A stretch of DNA of 64,000 bases from Muricea muricata (GCA_963855995.1 OY979716.1:54574281-54638280); one strand, 5' to 3'. Counted from the first letter of the stretch, positions 27,603 to 37,803 are shown. Made by a program: numbers and translations. The notes: generated from the letters alone by a model not told the origin.

Positions 27603-28271
27603 TTAATTTTTAAAGGATCTTGCCTGAATGGGTATGTAATGTATATTTTCCGTAACGTAAACTATCTCGTGTGTTTTAGTTGTTTTTGCACAAGGGACAA
27701 CCCCTAATATAGGTTCCGTTTTATCTCCAACAATTTGTGGTTGCACAATATCACAGTATACATGAATGTTCGTTTCACGATGTAAATTAGCATTGTACAA
27801 TCCAGTTTCTGTTTTTTCAATTTCTTTCACCTCTGTAGGGTCGTCAAACTCCATGAACCCGAGAACAATAGCTTGTTCTTTTCTCATATACACTTTATAC
27901 CCTTGAGATAAAATAACTGTTACTTTCCTATTTTGTATATTGAATTTAATTTCATCATTGTTTATATTATCCGATTCTTTTAGCGATTTGTTGATACTTT
28001 CTATATATTCACGTATAGTAGCATAGTATTTCTTCATTCTCCCTCCTTTTTTATTTCCTCCAGGGTATGTGTAGGATACTGGTTCATCGAGGTGTTGAAT
28101 TATATTCCATTGCGTATAAGACATAGAATGCAAACCAATCCCCCATTCATCGTCTAATTGAACCCAATGAGGTAATTTGGTAGTATATTCCGAGGGGTTA
28201 TTTTCAGGGAAAAAATCCTTAGAAGAATCATTTGGTAGGGTCATATAAAAACCTTCACTGTTGCTAATCAT
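27603..28271 (-). CDS. Probable penton-type minor capsid protein
   Basis: Intact 222-residue frame from ATG 28271. The N-terminal region (SEGFYMTLPNDSSKDFFPEN, then FTTKLP-like and WGIGLHSMSY) and a central LGF with a late VYCDIVQPQIVGD are the landmarks of the small capsid protein conserved across invertebrate Polintons, generally regarded as the single jelly-roll minor (penton) protein. It would form the vertices that carry the fibre. Assignment rests on recognising the family pattern, not on a search. Confidence 0.7.
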   Translation of the reverse strand: MISNSEGFYMTLPNDSSKDFFPENNPSEYTTKLPHWVQLDDEWGIGLHSMSYTQWNIIQHLDEPVSYTYPGGNKKGGRMKKYYATIREYIESINKSLKESDNINNDEIKFNIQNRKVTVILSQGYKVYMRKEQAIVLGFMEFDDPTEVKEIEKTETGLYNANLHRETNIHVYCDIVQPQIVGDKTEPILGVVPCAKTTKTHEIVYVTENIHYIPIQARSFKN

Positions 28272-28307
28272 GATGGAAATGGTATATAAAGTACTTGGGA
28301 CGTGTTT

Positions 28308-29355
28308 TTAAATATCTTTTACTTGCGATGCTGGAACCCAGGAATTGAATTTTGCCGGATACCCTAACCATTTGACAAAAACTTCCCTGTTTTTTCCTTT
28401 CCCACGTTTTTTCAATATCTTTTCCACCTCGTAGACATCGTCTTCTTTAATAACCTTTTGTAATTCTTGATTGTAAAACGTTCCACTCAATTCTTCCTGA
28501 TCATAATCTTTCAATTTATACACAGGGGGTTGTCGAGGTATTTGCTGACTAATAGTAAAAATTTCTTTTGAAAAATTAGGTAGGTAACCTTTTTCAAAAG
28601 TACGTTTCATTTTACTAATCCTAACTTGATCACCTATTTCGAATTTATACTTGATAGTTTCCTTATTCCCACGTTTTCCATATAACGTATGCCATACTTC
28701 ACGTTCATTATTTTGTGTAACGTTAATCGGTTTCTTTTGAATACTCCTGTGTTTACTTCTATTGTATGAATCCACAAGGTCAGGTAGTGCATCTATGTAC
28801 CGCATGGTTTTTTTAGCGGTAAAGTAACGCCGGAAGCTCTACAACGGAAGCCTTAGTTTCATTATAAGTATTGTAAAGCTGAATCTCTTCTTCTTTCATT
28901 AGTGCTTTGAAGTGTTTATTAAAAAATTCAGTACCTTGGTCCGTTTGTATTTTTTGAGGTTTACGTCCAGATTCCAGGATTACTTTAAAGGCTGTTACCA
29001 AAGCAGGACCTGTTTTGTTCTTTAGGGGTATAACCCATACAAATTTTGAAAATACATCAATACATACAAGTAAATAACGGTACCCATCATTATTATCAGC
29101 AATAGATTGCATGTCTGCCTAGTCCATTTGCCACAATTCATCAATACCCCCAACAATAACGCGGTTTCTCCTATAATGACGGCGTGCAGGTTTGTGCAAA
29201 GTGTAAGTGTCTTGTTTCATTAACCATTTTTTAAGCTGGGCCCGAGAGATATCGTACTTCCCATCCTTTTTAACATCGAGGTATAAACGCTCTACGCCTC
29301 CAAGGCCGCCAGTGCGTTTAGGGTTGTAATAAATACTTGATAAGTACTCATTCAT
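28308..29355 (-). pseudogene. Retroviral-type chromodomain integrase of the inner Polinton, broken
   Basis: ATG at 29355 follows the stop of the Met-Gly-Cys gene by one base. The N-terminal region ends QMD (first catalytic Asp) and is cut by a stop at 29116-29118. The core continues with LLVCIDVFSKFVWVIPL, second Asp in QTDQGTEF, and the Glu in KASVVE. Directly after that Glu the family segment RFNRTLK is missing and the frame shifts; the outer element's integrase keeps it. The C-terminal part holds an SH3-like region and a chromodomain (EVEKILKKRGKG ... VKWLGYPAKFNSW). It normally inserts the element with 6-bp duplications. This copy is inactive. Confidence 0.88.
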
Positions 29356-29356
29356 A

Positions 29357-29593
29357 TTAATTTTCGGTCCCTTCTTCATGGATTTCAGGTTCTTCTTGGG
29401 TTTCAGGTAATATAGATAGAGGTTTGCAAATTCCGTCCACTGCACTATATTTCTTATCTGTTTTACTATGATAACCTGCTTGAAAATTACCTTCCACTTT
29501 TAAATCGTTCCTGCCGAAGCTTAAACCGATTTTACATATTTTCTGATTTTCACCCTCTTTATTAAATTTCCTTTTTGAATTTCTACACCCCAT
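29357..29593 (-). CDS. Small Met-Gly-Cys protein of the inner element (predicted N-myristoylated)
   Basis: ATG at 29593 gives MGCRNSKRKF: Gly2, Cys3, Ser6 and following basic residues are a textbook N-myristoylation and palmitoylation start. The 78-residue product has a core with Gly-Leu, Arg, Val-Glu-Gly-Asn-Phe-Gln and an acidic tail. The outer element's protein (10608-10823) shares this core spacing and the same divergent position beside a collagen fibre gene. Here it also precedes the integrase by one base. In-frame codons upstream to 29644 exist but would bury the acylation signal. Function unknown. Confidence 0.7.
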   Translation of the reverse strand: MGCRNSKRKFNKEGENQKICKIGLSFGRNDLKVEGNFQAGYHSKTDKKYSAVDGICKPLSILPETQEEPEIHEEGTEN

Positions 29594-29702
29594 GTTAACA
29601 GTATGAAGTTTTATCTGTTTTTGAAATATTAGTAAAAAACACAAAATTTAAGTACTTAAATTACTACATTAAAAGTATTCTTCATTTGAAAACTCATTCG
29701 TG

Positions 29703-31913
29703 ATGAAGAGAGGATATCCTTTCACTAGTGGTAACCTTAATTTCGGTTATAATTATGATTATGTGCCTAAATTCAGCGGGGGAAGTGGTGGGGGTGGTGA
29801 AAGAGGCCCTCCCGGACCTTTAGGTCCGCAAGGTCCACCAGGACCTACAAGAGGACAAGGACCTCAAGGACAACGTGGACCCGAAGGTATACAAGGCCTT
29901 ACAGGGCCTAGGGGGAACCCTGGCCCTATAGGTAAACCTGGACCTGCCGGGCCACCGGGACAGAAAGGTGAAAAAGGCAAAAAAGGAGAAAAAGGACCCC
30001 AAGGGGTACAACGCCCCCAAGGACCTATAGGTAACCATGGAGACCGAGGACCAAGAGGTCAGCCAGGCACCTTTGCTGGGAAAGGTGATAAAGGTGACAA
30101 AGGTGATAAAGGTGAAAAAGGGGATAAAGGTGACAAAGGGGATAAAGGTGAAAAAGGCAATAAAGGTGAACTGGGAAAACAAGGATCAACAGGACCTCAA
30201 GGGGCAGCAGGACCTCAAGGGGCAGCAGGCTCCCCAGGACACGATGGAATTGACGGGGCTCAAGGGGCACCAGGCAATCGGGGTCCTCATGGAGCCCGAG
30301 GAGCAAGCGGACCCCAAGGACCTCGGGGAAATCTGGGTCCCCCAGGACCGAAGGGACCCCCAGGGCCCGATGGACCCCAAGGTATACAAGGAATACAAGG
30401 CCATAGGGGTGATAAAGGTGAGAAAGGTGAAAAAGGGGACGCCGGCGGTTTATCCAACAAAGGATTCACAATGCAAGGTGATATTGATATGAACACTAAT
30501 AAGATAACCGGCCTAGGAAACCCCACAACAAATTCTGAACCTGTTACAAAGCAGTATGGCGACAATGCATACCTAACAAACGGAGGATTCGTAATGGGCG
30601 GTCATAAAATAACTAATTTAGGCCTGCCAACAAATAACTCAGACGGTGTAAATAAAAAATACGTTGATGATAAAAAATGTAAACTCGATAAAACCACAAA
30701 AAAACAAATTGTTATGGTTAAGATTTTTGAAAAAATAACCTACGAAGACAGTAATGGGAATGTTAAAGGAGTTTTTCAGAAATTCCAATTTGCCAGCACC
30801 AGAGCTTCTGCACCTTATAATGGGGGACGAGGACAAAACCTGATAGTAAACAGAGAAACAAGAAAGGAAAAAGTTCCACATATGGGATTTCGTACCCCTC
30901 TGAAAATTGAACAAGATATGAAAATTGGCGAGAGCATGACTGAAATTGCTTTGACTACGCCCCAAACCCGTCAGGACCAATATGGTATATTATTCGGTGT
31001 TAAATTTCTTGCTGAAACGGGGAAAGCTCTCGAATCAAAATCGTGCTTTACTGTTGGGTATGAAATATCTACTGAACAATCAATTAAAAGTATGGGTTCA
31101 ATAACACTAAATGGAAATATTTACCTATACTTCCTAGCCAAAGTTGTCTCCGATGTCCAAAGCAGAACAGAAACAACCGCACAATTCAATTTCACATCTT
31201 CAAAATTAAAGGATGGTAAAATGATTATGGAAATTTTTGAAGGATTCACTTTTAATAATTTTACGGTCAGTGATTATAATATCGCAAATATTACAAACCA
31301 CTTCCCTTACCCGCATCAGAAAGACTTTGACAAGCATAAATTCCAAGATGTTATGATTGGGGATGTCCTTCTTGCTGGGACAAAACAAAAAGACGGGACG
31401 GTCACTGCTAATGATACACTGAGATTAACTGAAATTAATCTAACGAATGCCATACCGCATCGTATGACTGCTTTCTTATCCTACATATCTCCTGATACAG
31501 CTAAAAAGAAAAATAGCGGTTGGTGCTATGCTGAATCATTCGCCGGCTACCCCCGACCTATTTTCCCATGTCAAGGTAGTGGACGTCTAACAATAACTCT
31601 CCTCACACATAACTTTGATAAAGAAGGAACATTCCCACCAACCCACTTTACCCTCCAATACCGGATAAACATATATAAAGAATCGATCGATGGAAATACT
31701 GAAGAACTTTTTAACCAAATATATTACATGAATACTAACGGGGGTGGTACATATATTAAAAGAAGTGGTAATGTTTTTTATTTAAACCAGAAACTTTCCT
31801 ACAATCCACCGGCATCATGTATTGGATTCAATTTAGAATTTCAACAGATAGAGCCTGAAACCCCGCGCAAAAATGAATCCCAACTATTTATTTTAGTGGA
31901 ACAAGAGTTGTAA
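29703..31913 (+). CDS. Collagen-like fibre protein, 736 residues, intact
   Basis: ATG at 29703. Order of parts: a short head; a collagen stalk (about residues 36-250) of more than 65 Gly-x-y triplets, with [13 protein letters not shown] in the middle and GPQG types at both ends; two tail-fibre-like modules with [20 protein letters not shown] and [20 protein letters not shown]; and a C-terminal domain of about 400 residues, strand-rich, probably the receptor-binding head. Fibre trimers with collagen stalks are known from phages and large DNA viruses. The outer element has a shorter relative. The gene is the only structural gene on this strand at the right side and shows no frame damage. Confidence 0.8.
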   Translation: MKRGYPFTSGNLNFGYNYDYVPKFSGGSGGGGERGPPGPLGPQGPPGPTRGQGPQGQRGPEGIQGLTGPRGNPGPIGKPGPAGPPGQKGEKGKKGEKGPQGVQRPQGPIGNHGDRGPRGQPGTFAGKGDKGDKGDKGEKGDKGDKGDKGEKGNKGELGKQGSTGPQGAAGPQGAAGSPGHDGIDGAQGAPGNRGPHGARGASGPQGPRGNLGPPGPKGPPGPDGPQGIQGIQGHRGDKGEKGEKGDAGGLSNKGFTMQGDIDMNTNKITGLGNPTTNSEPVTKQYGDNAYLTNGGFVMGGHKITNLGLPTNNSDGVNKKYVDDKKCKLDKTTKKQIVMVKIFEKITYEDSNGNVKGVFQKFQFASTRASAPYNGGRGQNLIVNRETRKEKVPHMGFRTPLKIEQDMKIGESMTEIALTTPQTRQDQYGILFGVKFLAETGKALESKSCFTVGYEISTEQSIKSMGSITLNGNIYLYFLAKVVSDVQSRTETTAQFNFTSSKLKDGKMIMEIFEGFTFNNFTVSDYNIANITNHFPYPHQKDFDKHKFQDVMIGDVLLAGTKQKDGTVTANDTLRLTEINLTNAIPHRMTAFLSYISPDTAKKKNSGWCYAESFAGYPRPIFPCQGSGRLTITLLTHNFDKEGTFPPTHFTLQYRINIYKESIDGNTEELFNQIYYMNTNGGGTYIKRSGNVFYLNQKLSYNPPASCIGFNLEFQQIEPETPRKNESQLFILVEQEL

Positions 31914-32220
31914 AACGCTTGAATTAACTTTCCCTAAAAAGGAGTAAATATTTTATTTGAAATTTTAAAAGTTATTTACACATATGTATATTTACACTTA
32001 TGTAAATGTTTTTAATAAAAATGTTTTTAACAACTAATTATCAGTCTTACAATATGTCCACGAAATCGGGCAGGTAACCCTAAAACAATACTGTTGAAGA
32101 AGTCATAGTGAAAGGATCTTCACGAGGGAAACTCCGTGCTGGTTCATACTCTGACTCATCCATATGAGTAATTAGCGAAGAGGATGTATTTTCATCAGCT
32201 TCAGGTAACCTCTTATCTTC
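31914..32220. other. AT-rich spacer, no gene seen
   Basis: Follows the fibre stop. A minus-strand frame at 32080-32307 overlaps the promoter repeats and is not supported. Contains a TATTTACA-rich segment near 31,975. Confidence 0.5.
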
Positions 32221-32288
32221 AGAAAAAAACGCACTTTTCAGAAAAACGTACTTTTCAAAAACGCACTTTTCAAAAATGTACTTTTCCT
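32221..32288 (+). promoter_or_regulatory. Repeat-type promoter upstream of the 32337 gene
   Basis: Four tandem copies of the AAAAACGCACTTTTC word (two with ACGTAC or ATGTAC), then an AT-rich leader of about 45 bp to the ATG at 32337. Same orientation relative to the gene as the other clusters. The leader has TATTTTAAATAG rather than a clean TATA box. Confidence 0.65.
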
Positions 32289-32336
32289 TCAGTATTAATA
32301 TGCACAAAATAAAAGTATTTTAAATAGTTTTTCATT

Positions 32337-32648
32337 ATGTGCTTTTGCGACGGGTGTTATTATTTGGTTACGAATAAAACCACCGGGGAAAAACATCTTA
32401 TAAATGGAGATGAACCTTTGTACAAATTTTTTAAAGGCCTTTACTCGTTACCACTTTTATTTCATCGATTAATGAAAAAAGAGTATGTACAACTTGATGG
32501 TGTCCTTTATGCTATTTTGCACAACACCCACCCTGAATGTCAACGAGTCAAAATGGAGCTTTCCAAAATACACGGAGTTAAAGATTTTGAACTTTGGGGA
32601 AGATGTCCAGACAAATACCGACATTTACTTCCTTCAGAAAGACAATAA
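32337..32648 (+). CDS. Unknown 103-residue protein, inner element
   Basis: Intact frame from ATG 32337 (MCFCDGCYYLVTNKTTG). Three early Cys residues could bind metal. The rest is mixed helix/strand with aromatic residues, ending PDKYRHLLPSERQ. No recognised family. Its repeat-type promoter groups it with the polymerase, GRF and TIR genes rather than with the capsid genes, so a regulatory or host-interaction role is more likely than a structural one. Confidence 0.55.
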   Translation: MCFCDGCYYLVTNKTTGEKHLINGDEPLYKFFKGLYSLPLLFHRLMKKEYVQLDGVLYAILHNTHPECQRVKMELSKIHGVKDFELWGRCPDKYRHLLPSERQ

Positions 32649-32799
32649 TTAAAAACTATCCTGAGTTTTAGTAAACTATTCTGAAAATATTTTAAAAAAT
32701 GAAAAAACAACTATGTTTCATATACATGCGTGAACATTCCATATATATTTCCCATCCCCAATTGAAACAGGGTCATAAGTTGTATAAAAATAATTTATT

Positions 32800-33003
32800 A
32801 AATATTTTACATCATTTTTAAAAATCTACATGCGGAAAAAATTTACTATAGGTAAAAACAATTTACTATATAACATTTTAAAAAGGCCTAATGCTAAATA
32901 TTTTAACACACCATTTTTAAAAAACCTGCATGTGGGAAAATTTACTAAATGTATAAACAATTTACTATATAACATTTTAAAAAAGTCTAATGCTAAATAC
33001 TCC
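32800..33003. repeat. Two-copy 102-bp AT-rich tandem repeat
   Basis: TTTTTAAAAA, then CTACATGCGG or CTGCATGTGG, AATTTACTA, and TTTACTATATAACATTTTAA followed by AATGCTAAATA, occur twice about 102 bp apart. The region is over 80 percent A+T and non-coding. It might be an origin-like or matrix sequence; there is no direct evidence. Confidence 0.65.
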
Positions 33004-33091
33004 TATATAACTGGAAAAAATGGAGAAGTATTAATTGTCTAAAATGACTAAATGCTCTGCTTAAAAGTTAAAAAACAATTACTAAAAAAGT

Positions 33092-33878
33092 TTAAAAGTT
33101 ATATGGCTCTACCTCTAAATCATAATTAAAAGGTTGAATATCTAACTCTATTTCATCGAAATAATTAAGACCAATCTCTTCGTCCTCATTGTTGTTAACA
33201 TCTTCAAGTACGTCCCTTAAATCCTGATCCTCCTGTAATTCATTTAATATTTCGTTTACCATTTCGACATTCAAATCAAAGTCGGGCGATGACATCTCTA
33301 CAGTTTCTTCTGTAACAATTCCACGGAGGGCTTGGGTCAATACGCATGCCTCATTTTCTTCTTCTACTATAGCCACCGACCCCGACGCTATCTGTTGCGT
33401 AAACAAAGGTATTGGTCGCGAGGGTTGCACATTCTCACCGCTTAGCGGCTCTAATTCGTGGGTTGACGTGCTTGCTTCATCCCCTAAAGCCTTGTTTATT
33501 ACAGTCGTCAGTTCCAATACCACCTGCGGTATATATAACACCTTTCGCGATTGCACATTTTCACTATTTGCAGCCAGTCATCTCTTAAAAGTTCCAGATT
33601 TTGTTAAATCTTTCCTGTCCGGATTCTCTTCTACCATACGTTGATGTAGTTCAACATACTCTTGAAATATCCCATTGTATTTTTGTTCAATAAAAATTTT
33701 CAACGGGTCATTAAACCGCCTGTTTACGCTCTTCTGCTTGCGAAGTTTCCCTTTCACGCTCTCTGATATTTCCAGAATACTTCTTCATTTTCTCAACTAA
33801 TACTTCCCCATTTTTTTCCAGTTAATAGTGTGAGTACGTTTGTTGCTTTATATACTTTTCGAGAGGATAAGCATTCAT
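33092..33878 (-). pseudogene. Decayed two-part protein: basic folded domain and acidic tail
   Basis: Reading minus from about 33,878 (TATATAAAG lies close upstream), several short frames encode a basic region with RRFNDPLKIFIEQKY, GIFQEYVELHQRMVEENP and LTKSGTFKR, a pattern I have seen repeatedly next to invertebrate Polintons without a known function. A stop near 33,580 separates it from an open 154-codon frame ending at 33092, strongly acidic at the end (DVLEDVNNNEDEEIG). The 33556 start in that frame is GTG, so the frame is a continuation. At least three lesions. Confidence 0.5.
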
Positions 33879-33952
33879 GATTTTTAGCCAATCACTAGTC
33901 ATGTATAAGTCGTTAATTGATCCGTTAATTATTCAGAACGTTTTTTTGATCC

Positions 33953-34396
33953 TTATTCGAAGATGTTTATAGGGAATTTTTAAATAACCGTTTACATATT
34001 ATTTTTCGAGGCCAGTACAAAGAATCGAAATACTTTAAAGAAGCTGTACAAAGACTCATATTCAACATATGTATATTAAATCCTACAAACGATGCCGGCC
34101 GCATAATCCACGAGTTTTTGAAATTGCGCCTTTTTGGAAAACCCGAATATAAAAAAGGTGTGTATAAGCAAATTAAGTACAAAATTTTACCTATCCTTTG
34201 GGAAAATCGTAAAGCGATCGAACGGAAAAAACAAAAAAAATGAACATTCCTATCCCGCGAACTGTACAATGCTGGACGTTACACCGAAGCACACATTGTA
34301 CGAATCATTGTAAAACCGTACATACGCGATATGAACATGAAGTGGAGTAAAATGAAAGCCGAGCAAAAATTAAAAGCCTGCGAGTGGAAGTGTTAA
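33953..34396 (+). pseudogene. Truncated right-TIR copy of the 158-residue gene
   Basis: Plus-strand copy of the gene at 15112-15588. It lacks the first codons because the TIR ends inside the gene. A stop after KKQKK near 34242 interrupts it. It has no start or promoter, so it is a by-product of the repeat boundary falling within a gene. Confidence 0.75.
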
Positions 34397-34430
34397 CACA
34401 CACCACATAAATATAAAATCATTACTTCCC

Positions 34431-34492
34431 AAAAACGCACTTTTCAAAAAACACACTTTTTTAAAAACGTACTTTTCAAAAAAGTTATAAAA
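34431..34492 (+). promoter_or_regulatory. Repeat-type promoter cluster (right TIR)
   Basis: Three copies of the CGCACTTTTC / CACACTTTTT / CGTACTTTTC word followed by GTTATAAAAG, 12-20 bp before the ATG at 34504. Identical in plan to the left-TIR copy. Confidence 0.7.
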
Positions 34493-34503
34493 GTGAGAAA
34501 AGT

Positions 34504-34746
34504 ATGGGGTTATTTATCATGGAATTGTATTTCTTAGATGACGGAAGTCTAATTATTGTTAAACCTACATCAATCCGGTTAATAGAAGAGGTGGAGATTG
34601 TTAGAACTGTTGGTTGTCATCGTTTTAGCGGCCTAAGTTGTAGAGAAGCATTCGATATATTGGTTAAGAATTTCCTGCCTGACAATGGTACTCCAGATAG
34701 ACTCCGAGATAAAGAAGATAAATGCCCAATTAATGAAAATAAATGA
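34504..34746 (+). CDS. Unknown 80-residue protein in the right TIR
   Basis: Counterpart of 14762-15004, intact, with three substitutions visible around residues 40-47 (HRFSGLSCRE against HHFSDLSGRE). Overlaps the coiled-coil gene that follows in another frame. Confidence 0.6.
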   Translation: MGLFIMELYFLDDGSLIIVKPTSIRLIEEVEIVRTVGCHRFSGLSCREAFDILVKNFLPDNGTPDRLRDKEDKCPINENK

Positions 34747-34930
34747 AGAACTAGAGAAATTAAATGAATCCATATGTGTGACTGATGAATGTGTGGTGGA
34801 TATATATGGGTTTGAAAAAAGGCTTGAAGATAAATTCGAACATTTGGAAGAGGAGTTGGCAACTATTAAAACCGAGAACTTAAAATTGAAGGGACAACTT
34901 GATTCAATAATTAAACAACTCCCATACTAG
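34685..34930 (+). CDS. Coiled-coil protein in the right TIR, 81 residues
   Basis: Counterpart of 14578-14823, starting at ATG 34685; one visible change (ICVTDE against ISVTDE). Both copies being open after divergence of the repeats hints at constraint or youth. Confidence 0.6.
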   Translation: MVLQIDSEIKKINAQLMKINEELEKLNESICVTDECVVDIYGFEKRLEDKFEHLEEELATIKTENLKLKGQLDSIIKQLPY

Positions 34931-35312
34931 AGATAAATTTGAACGTTTGGTTTAATTAAACAATGTTACATATGCAGTTATTATAGGAAAAAATTAACCT
35001 GTTTGATAGGCTTAAATATTATTGAAAAGTTCTTATTAAAAAGTCAGGTGTAATGCACCACAACAAACACTGTCTTGCTGGTGAATATAAATAACCCGTC
35101 ACGTCACACGTAATGCACCGCAACAAACACGACCATATTACCGGGTATAAATATGAAGGGTGAATACTAATTAAAATGAGGATGAAACATAGGCAGTTAC
35201 TTCATATAAGATGGAATATATTAATGTGCAAGGCAGTATAGTGCCTGTAATATCAAAGAGGGGGGCTACTATTCGAGGGGCGCTATAGTGCCTGCACAGT
35301 ACTACTAAGGTA

Positions 35313-35936
35313 TAATTACTGGTAGTTTCGTTCGTTTGTGCTTCCATAATTTTTTCAGATTTGGGTAATGTAATTTCGTAGACGAAATTGCACATGCCGT
35401 AAGGTGCAAATGGACCCTGATCGCATAAAATTTTCCCAAGCGGAATTTTCATACGATCGCACATACTTACGATCGTCGAATCTAAAACACCGTCGGTTTT
35501 TGCAGCTTTATTGGTACTATCGTCGCCACTGATAAGTTTTCGAACATTTTTGTTCGCAATCCCATAACTTTGACGATTTTCGCGGTCGTCGTTGGATCGC
35601 CACAAATCTTTGTAAACTTCCAACATACTTTCGCCCGTGTTTTGATAGACTTCTAAGCCTTGTACTTTAATACTAAGTCAGTCGACGAGCAATCGTCCAA
35701 GGTTGTTTAAAAACCAACTTTTCGATTACTGTTTGCAAATTTAAACGACAAGACCATCGTATCCGGGATAATACATTGATTTGACGTTAATGCCGGAATA
35801 TCCACGCTGTAAATATCTTCGGTGATGCTTTTGTTTTTTGAAACAACGATACGTTGAAACGTCTTTTTCCTCGTATTTCTTTTGCAAGGACCGATGTTTT
35901 TTTGTAACCCGCTGTTAATTCTTTACTCCTATTCAT
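35313..35936 (-). pseudogene. Outer-element major capsid protein, N-terminal portion
   Basis: Starts at ATG 35936. The first 110 codons are spread over two frames with stops (breaks near 35,860 and 35,690). The frame then stays open from about 35,640 (GESMLEVYKDLW) to the inner-element insertion at 35312, and the protein resumes at 14192. The segments ITEDIYSVDIPAL, LSFKFANSN and NTGESMLEVYKDLW are typical of a Polinton capsid type found in invertebrates and different from the F54H12.2-like type. The inner element's target-site duplication lies within its coding sequence. Dead from both frameshifts and the insertion. Confidence 0.7.
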
Positions 35937-35949
35937 ATTTTATTTAGTA

Positions 35950-37178
35950 CTAGTTTTTTTTTCTTTTTTCGTACAACATATACGCCAAACCAACGGCTAA
36001 CAACCATAAATTTTTCGATAAAAATCCAACGGCATTAGCACTTAACGTTAATAATTTTGCCGGTAAATTGAAAAGACCTCCAATAACTGGAGCAGCTTTT
36101 TCTCCTAATTTTAAGTGATTTTGCAAATTTACTTGTAGCTTGTGCACCTTTTTTGATCACGGTTCGTGCACCCATAACGATAGTTGTTATAATACCCACA
36201 ACTGATATAGCAATCACAGAAATGTCGCCAAGGTTTTTTTTAGTCCATTGTTTAAATAGTTCGAAACGCGTCAAGTCGTTGTTTTGTGCTTCTTCTTCAA
36301 TCATAGATTGGACGGTTTCGCTTTCGGGTCGTTTGTTCCTACGTAATCGGATTTCGTTTGCTTTTAAAACAGAAACGTCTGCCATTTCTTCATACAACCT
36401 GGATTTTATTAAGTTTGGTTCGTTTCTTGCAAGATCGCGGAAATAATCTTCTTGTACTTTTAATCCACCATTATCAAGGTTATGATCGGACGTTTTTGTA
36501 ATGCCACGAAATTCTCGTATTTTTTCTTGATCGATCGTAACGCTATTCGCTTGTATTTCAGCAACTTTGTTGTCGATGAAACTTTCTAAATTTTCAATAC
36601 TGTTTTGTAAAACAGATTGTGCAAGATCTGTACAGACGGGTATATCTGGTAACGTTTCTTCTACAAGAGCTGCAGGTGTTTTTTTATACTCTAATTCGGC
36701 ATTTTTAACAAGCTCTTTAAATTCGTTGACTTTGGATAATTTTTTTACATCTTCCGTATACACTAATTTTTTACCTTTTTGAACAATAATTTGGACCCCG
36801 TCAAATTCTGCACCGTTAATCTTCCCTTTCCTATTCACTGTTACTTTTAATTTTTCAAAGAGAGTTTTTGCAGATGGTCCATCACCCTTATTAATATTGA
36901 TACACAGTGCTCTGAGAAGATTTTTCTTATCTTCCGTATAACTTCTTTTAATAGCACCGAGCTTTTTTCCTAATTCTCGGTCGGCATTTTTTTTCTTCGT
37001 CAAGTCCCTCCCTTACTGGATTTCCAATAATTACAACACTTTCGTCCCTCCAATCGGTATCAATGTTTGTTTCTTCTCCCTCTTCCTCCTCTACGGGCTG
37101 CTCGCCAAGATTATCTAATTCAATGTTGTCCATTTTATTTAATAAAATGTTATCACTCGATACGGGCAAAACCAACAT
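35950..37178 (-). pseudogene. Outer-element membrane protein with acidic N terminus, frameshifted twice
   Basis: ATG at 37178 (another at 37133, MDNIELDNLGEQ, is equally good). An acidic leader of 60 residues; a frame change near 37,000; about 240 residues of charged helical domain (SIENLESFIDNKVAEIQANS and similar); a hydrophobic span SVIAISVVGIITTIVMGA; a second frame change near 36,110; and a last hydrophobic span NLWLLAVGLAYMLY with a basic tail. The two-span, helix-rich layout is familiar from other Polintons of this lineage. A role in the virion membrane or entry is possible but unproven. Confidence 0.6.
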
Positions 37179-37229
37179 TTTCTTCGGAAATGTATTATGA
37201 CTCAGTAAGGAGAAAAATTATACGCTAAA

Positions 37230-37796
37230 AATATTAGCGTGTTATGGAAATTTAAAAACGTTTTAACAAATGTAAATAATCTTATTAAATTTATAACGGT
37301 CCCGGGAACGGGCATTGCATTTGAACAAGACTACTGGACGTTTAACATGATCGCCAAACATTTAGCCGAATCGGGTATTACTTTGGAACATCATATGCAC
37401 GATAACAGGTTTAGTATTCTATCACCAAAAAAACTAAACTTATATCATTTTGGTTCTTTGCTAGGATTCGAAGAAAATACGATCATTCCAAAAAATACCA
37501 AAACGAAATCACCTTCGGTAGTTGATATTAACCGTGGTTTGCAGTACATTATGATCGGATGTAATTGTGTAAGTACCGATAGGAATTTCGATACATACAG
37601 AAACCCAAGTCGAGTATTTGCACGAATTCCAGTGACGAACGAGCAGGGTTTAAACGAATCCGTGACAACTTACGATAATATCCATACGTCCGCATCGGTA
37701 TTAAACGGTGATCATAGCACGTTTGAATTTGACGTTAAAACAAATATCGGCTACGACGTTGAATTAACCGTCATGTTTGAATTTTATATTGAATAA
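37230..37796 (+). pseudogene. Outer-element homologue of the 22869-23557 protein, N-terminally damaged
   Basis: An open frame ends at 37796. It begins without an ATG (the frame opens on GTG at 37239); the ATG at 37187 is in a frame that stops at once, so the true N terminus has been lost or frameshifted. FGSLLGF, VDINRGLQY and a late strand-rich part match the inner protein. Small palindrome CGCTAA...TTAGCG (about 37,220) lies in front. It is followed by the integrase. Confidence 0.6.
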
Positions 37797-37803
37797 AAAA
37801 ATG

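Larger units (their letters stand above)
14199..35306 (+). mobile_element. Inner Polinton/Maverick (adintovirus-like) element, complete with TIRs and TSD
   Basis: The 21,108-bp element begins AGTAGTACTGTGCAGG and ends with its inverse. The duplications AAGGTA at 14193-14198 and 35307-35312 are exact, and 6 bp is the Polinton standard. Terminal inverted repeats of about 1.36 kb are roughly 98-99 percent identical. The contents are the full Polinton kit: polymerase B, integrase, ATPase, adenain-like protease, major and probable minor capsid proteins, basic core protein and fibre. The integration target is the capsid gene of another Polinton-like element. Polymerase and integrase are broken, so the copy cannot be autonomous. 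Confidence 0.97.
33953..35306 (-). repeat. Right terminal inverted repeat of the inner Polinton
   Basis: Inverse copy of 14199-15555. Terminal bases CAGTACTACT abut the duplication AAGGTA at 35307-35312. It carries second copies of the two overlapping small genes, their promoter and most of the 158-residue gene. Confidence 0.95.

Noticed and set aside
29119..29445. Integrase start at 29445
   Set aside because: That codon is GTG and would overlap the Met-Gly-Cys gene; the ATG at 29355 fits the family N terminus.
28308..31913. LTR retrotransposon as the source of the integrase
   Set aside because: Chromodomain integrases occur in Gypsy elements, but no reverse transcriptase or LTR lies nearby, while capsid, ATPase and protease genes do; the Polinton reading fits better.
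29700..31913. Prophage origin because of collagen and tail-fibre modules
   Set aside because: The surroundings are eukaryotic (introns, Polinton genes), with no bacterial operon or ribosome-binding structure.
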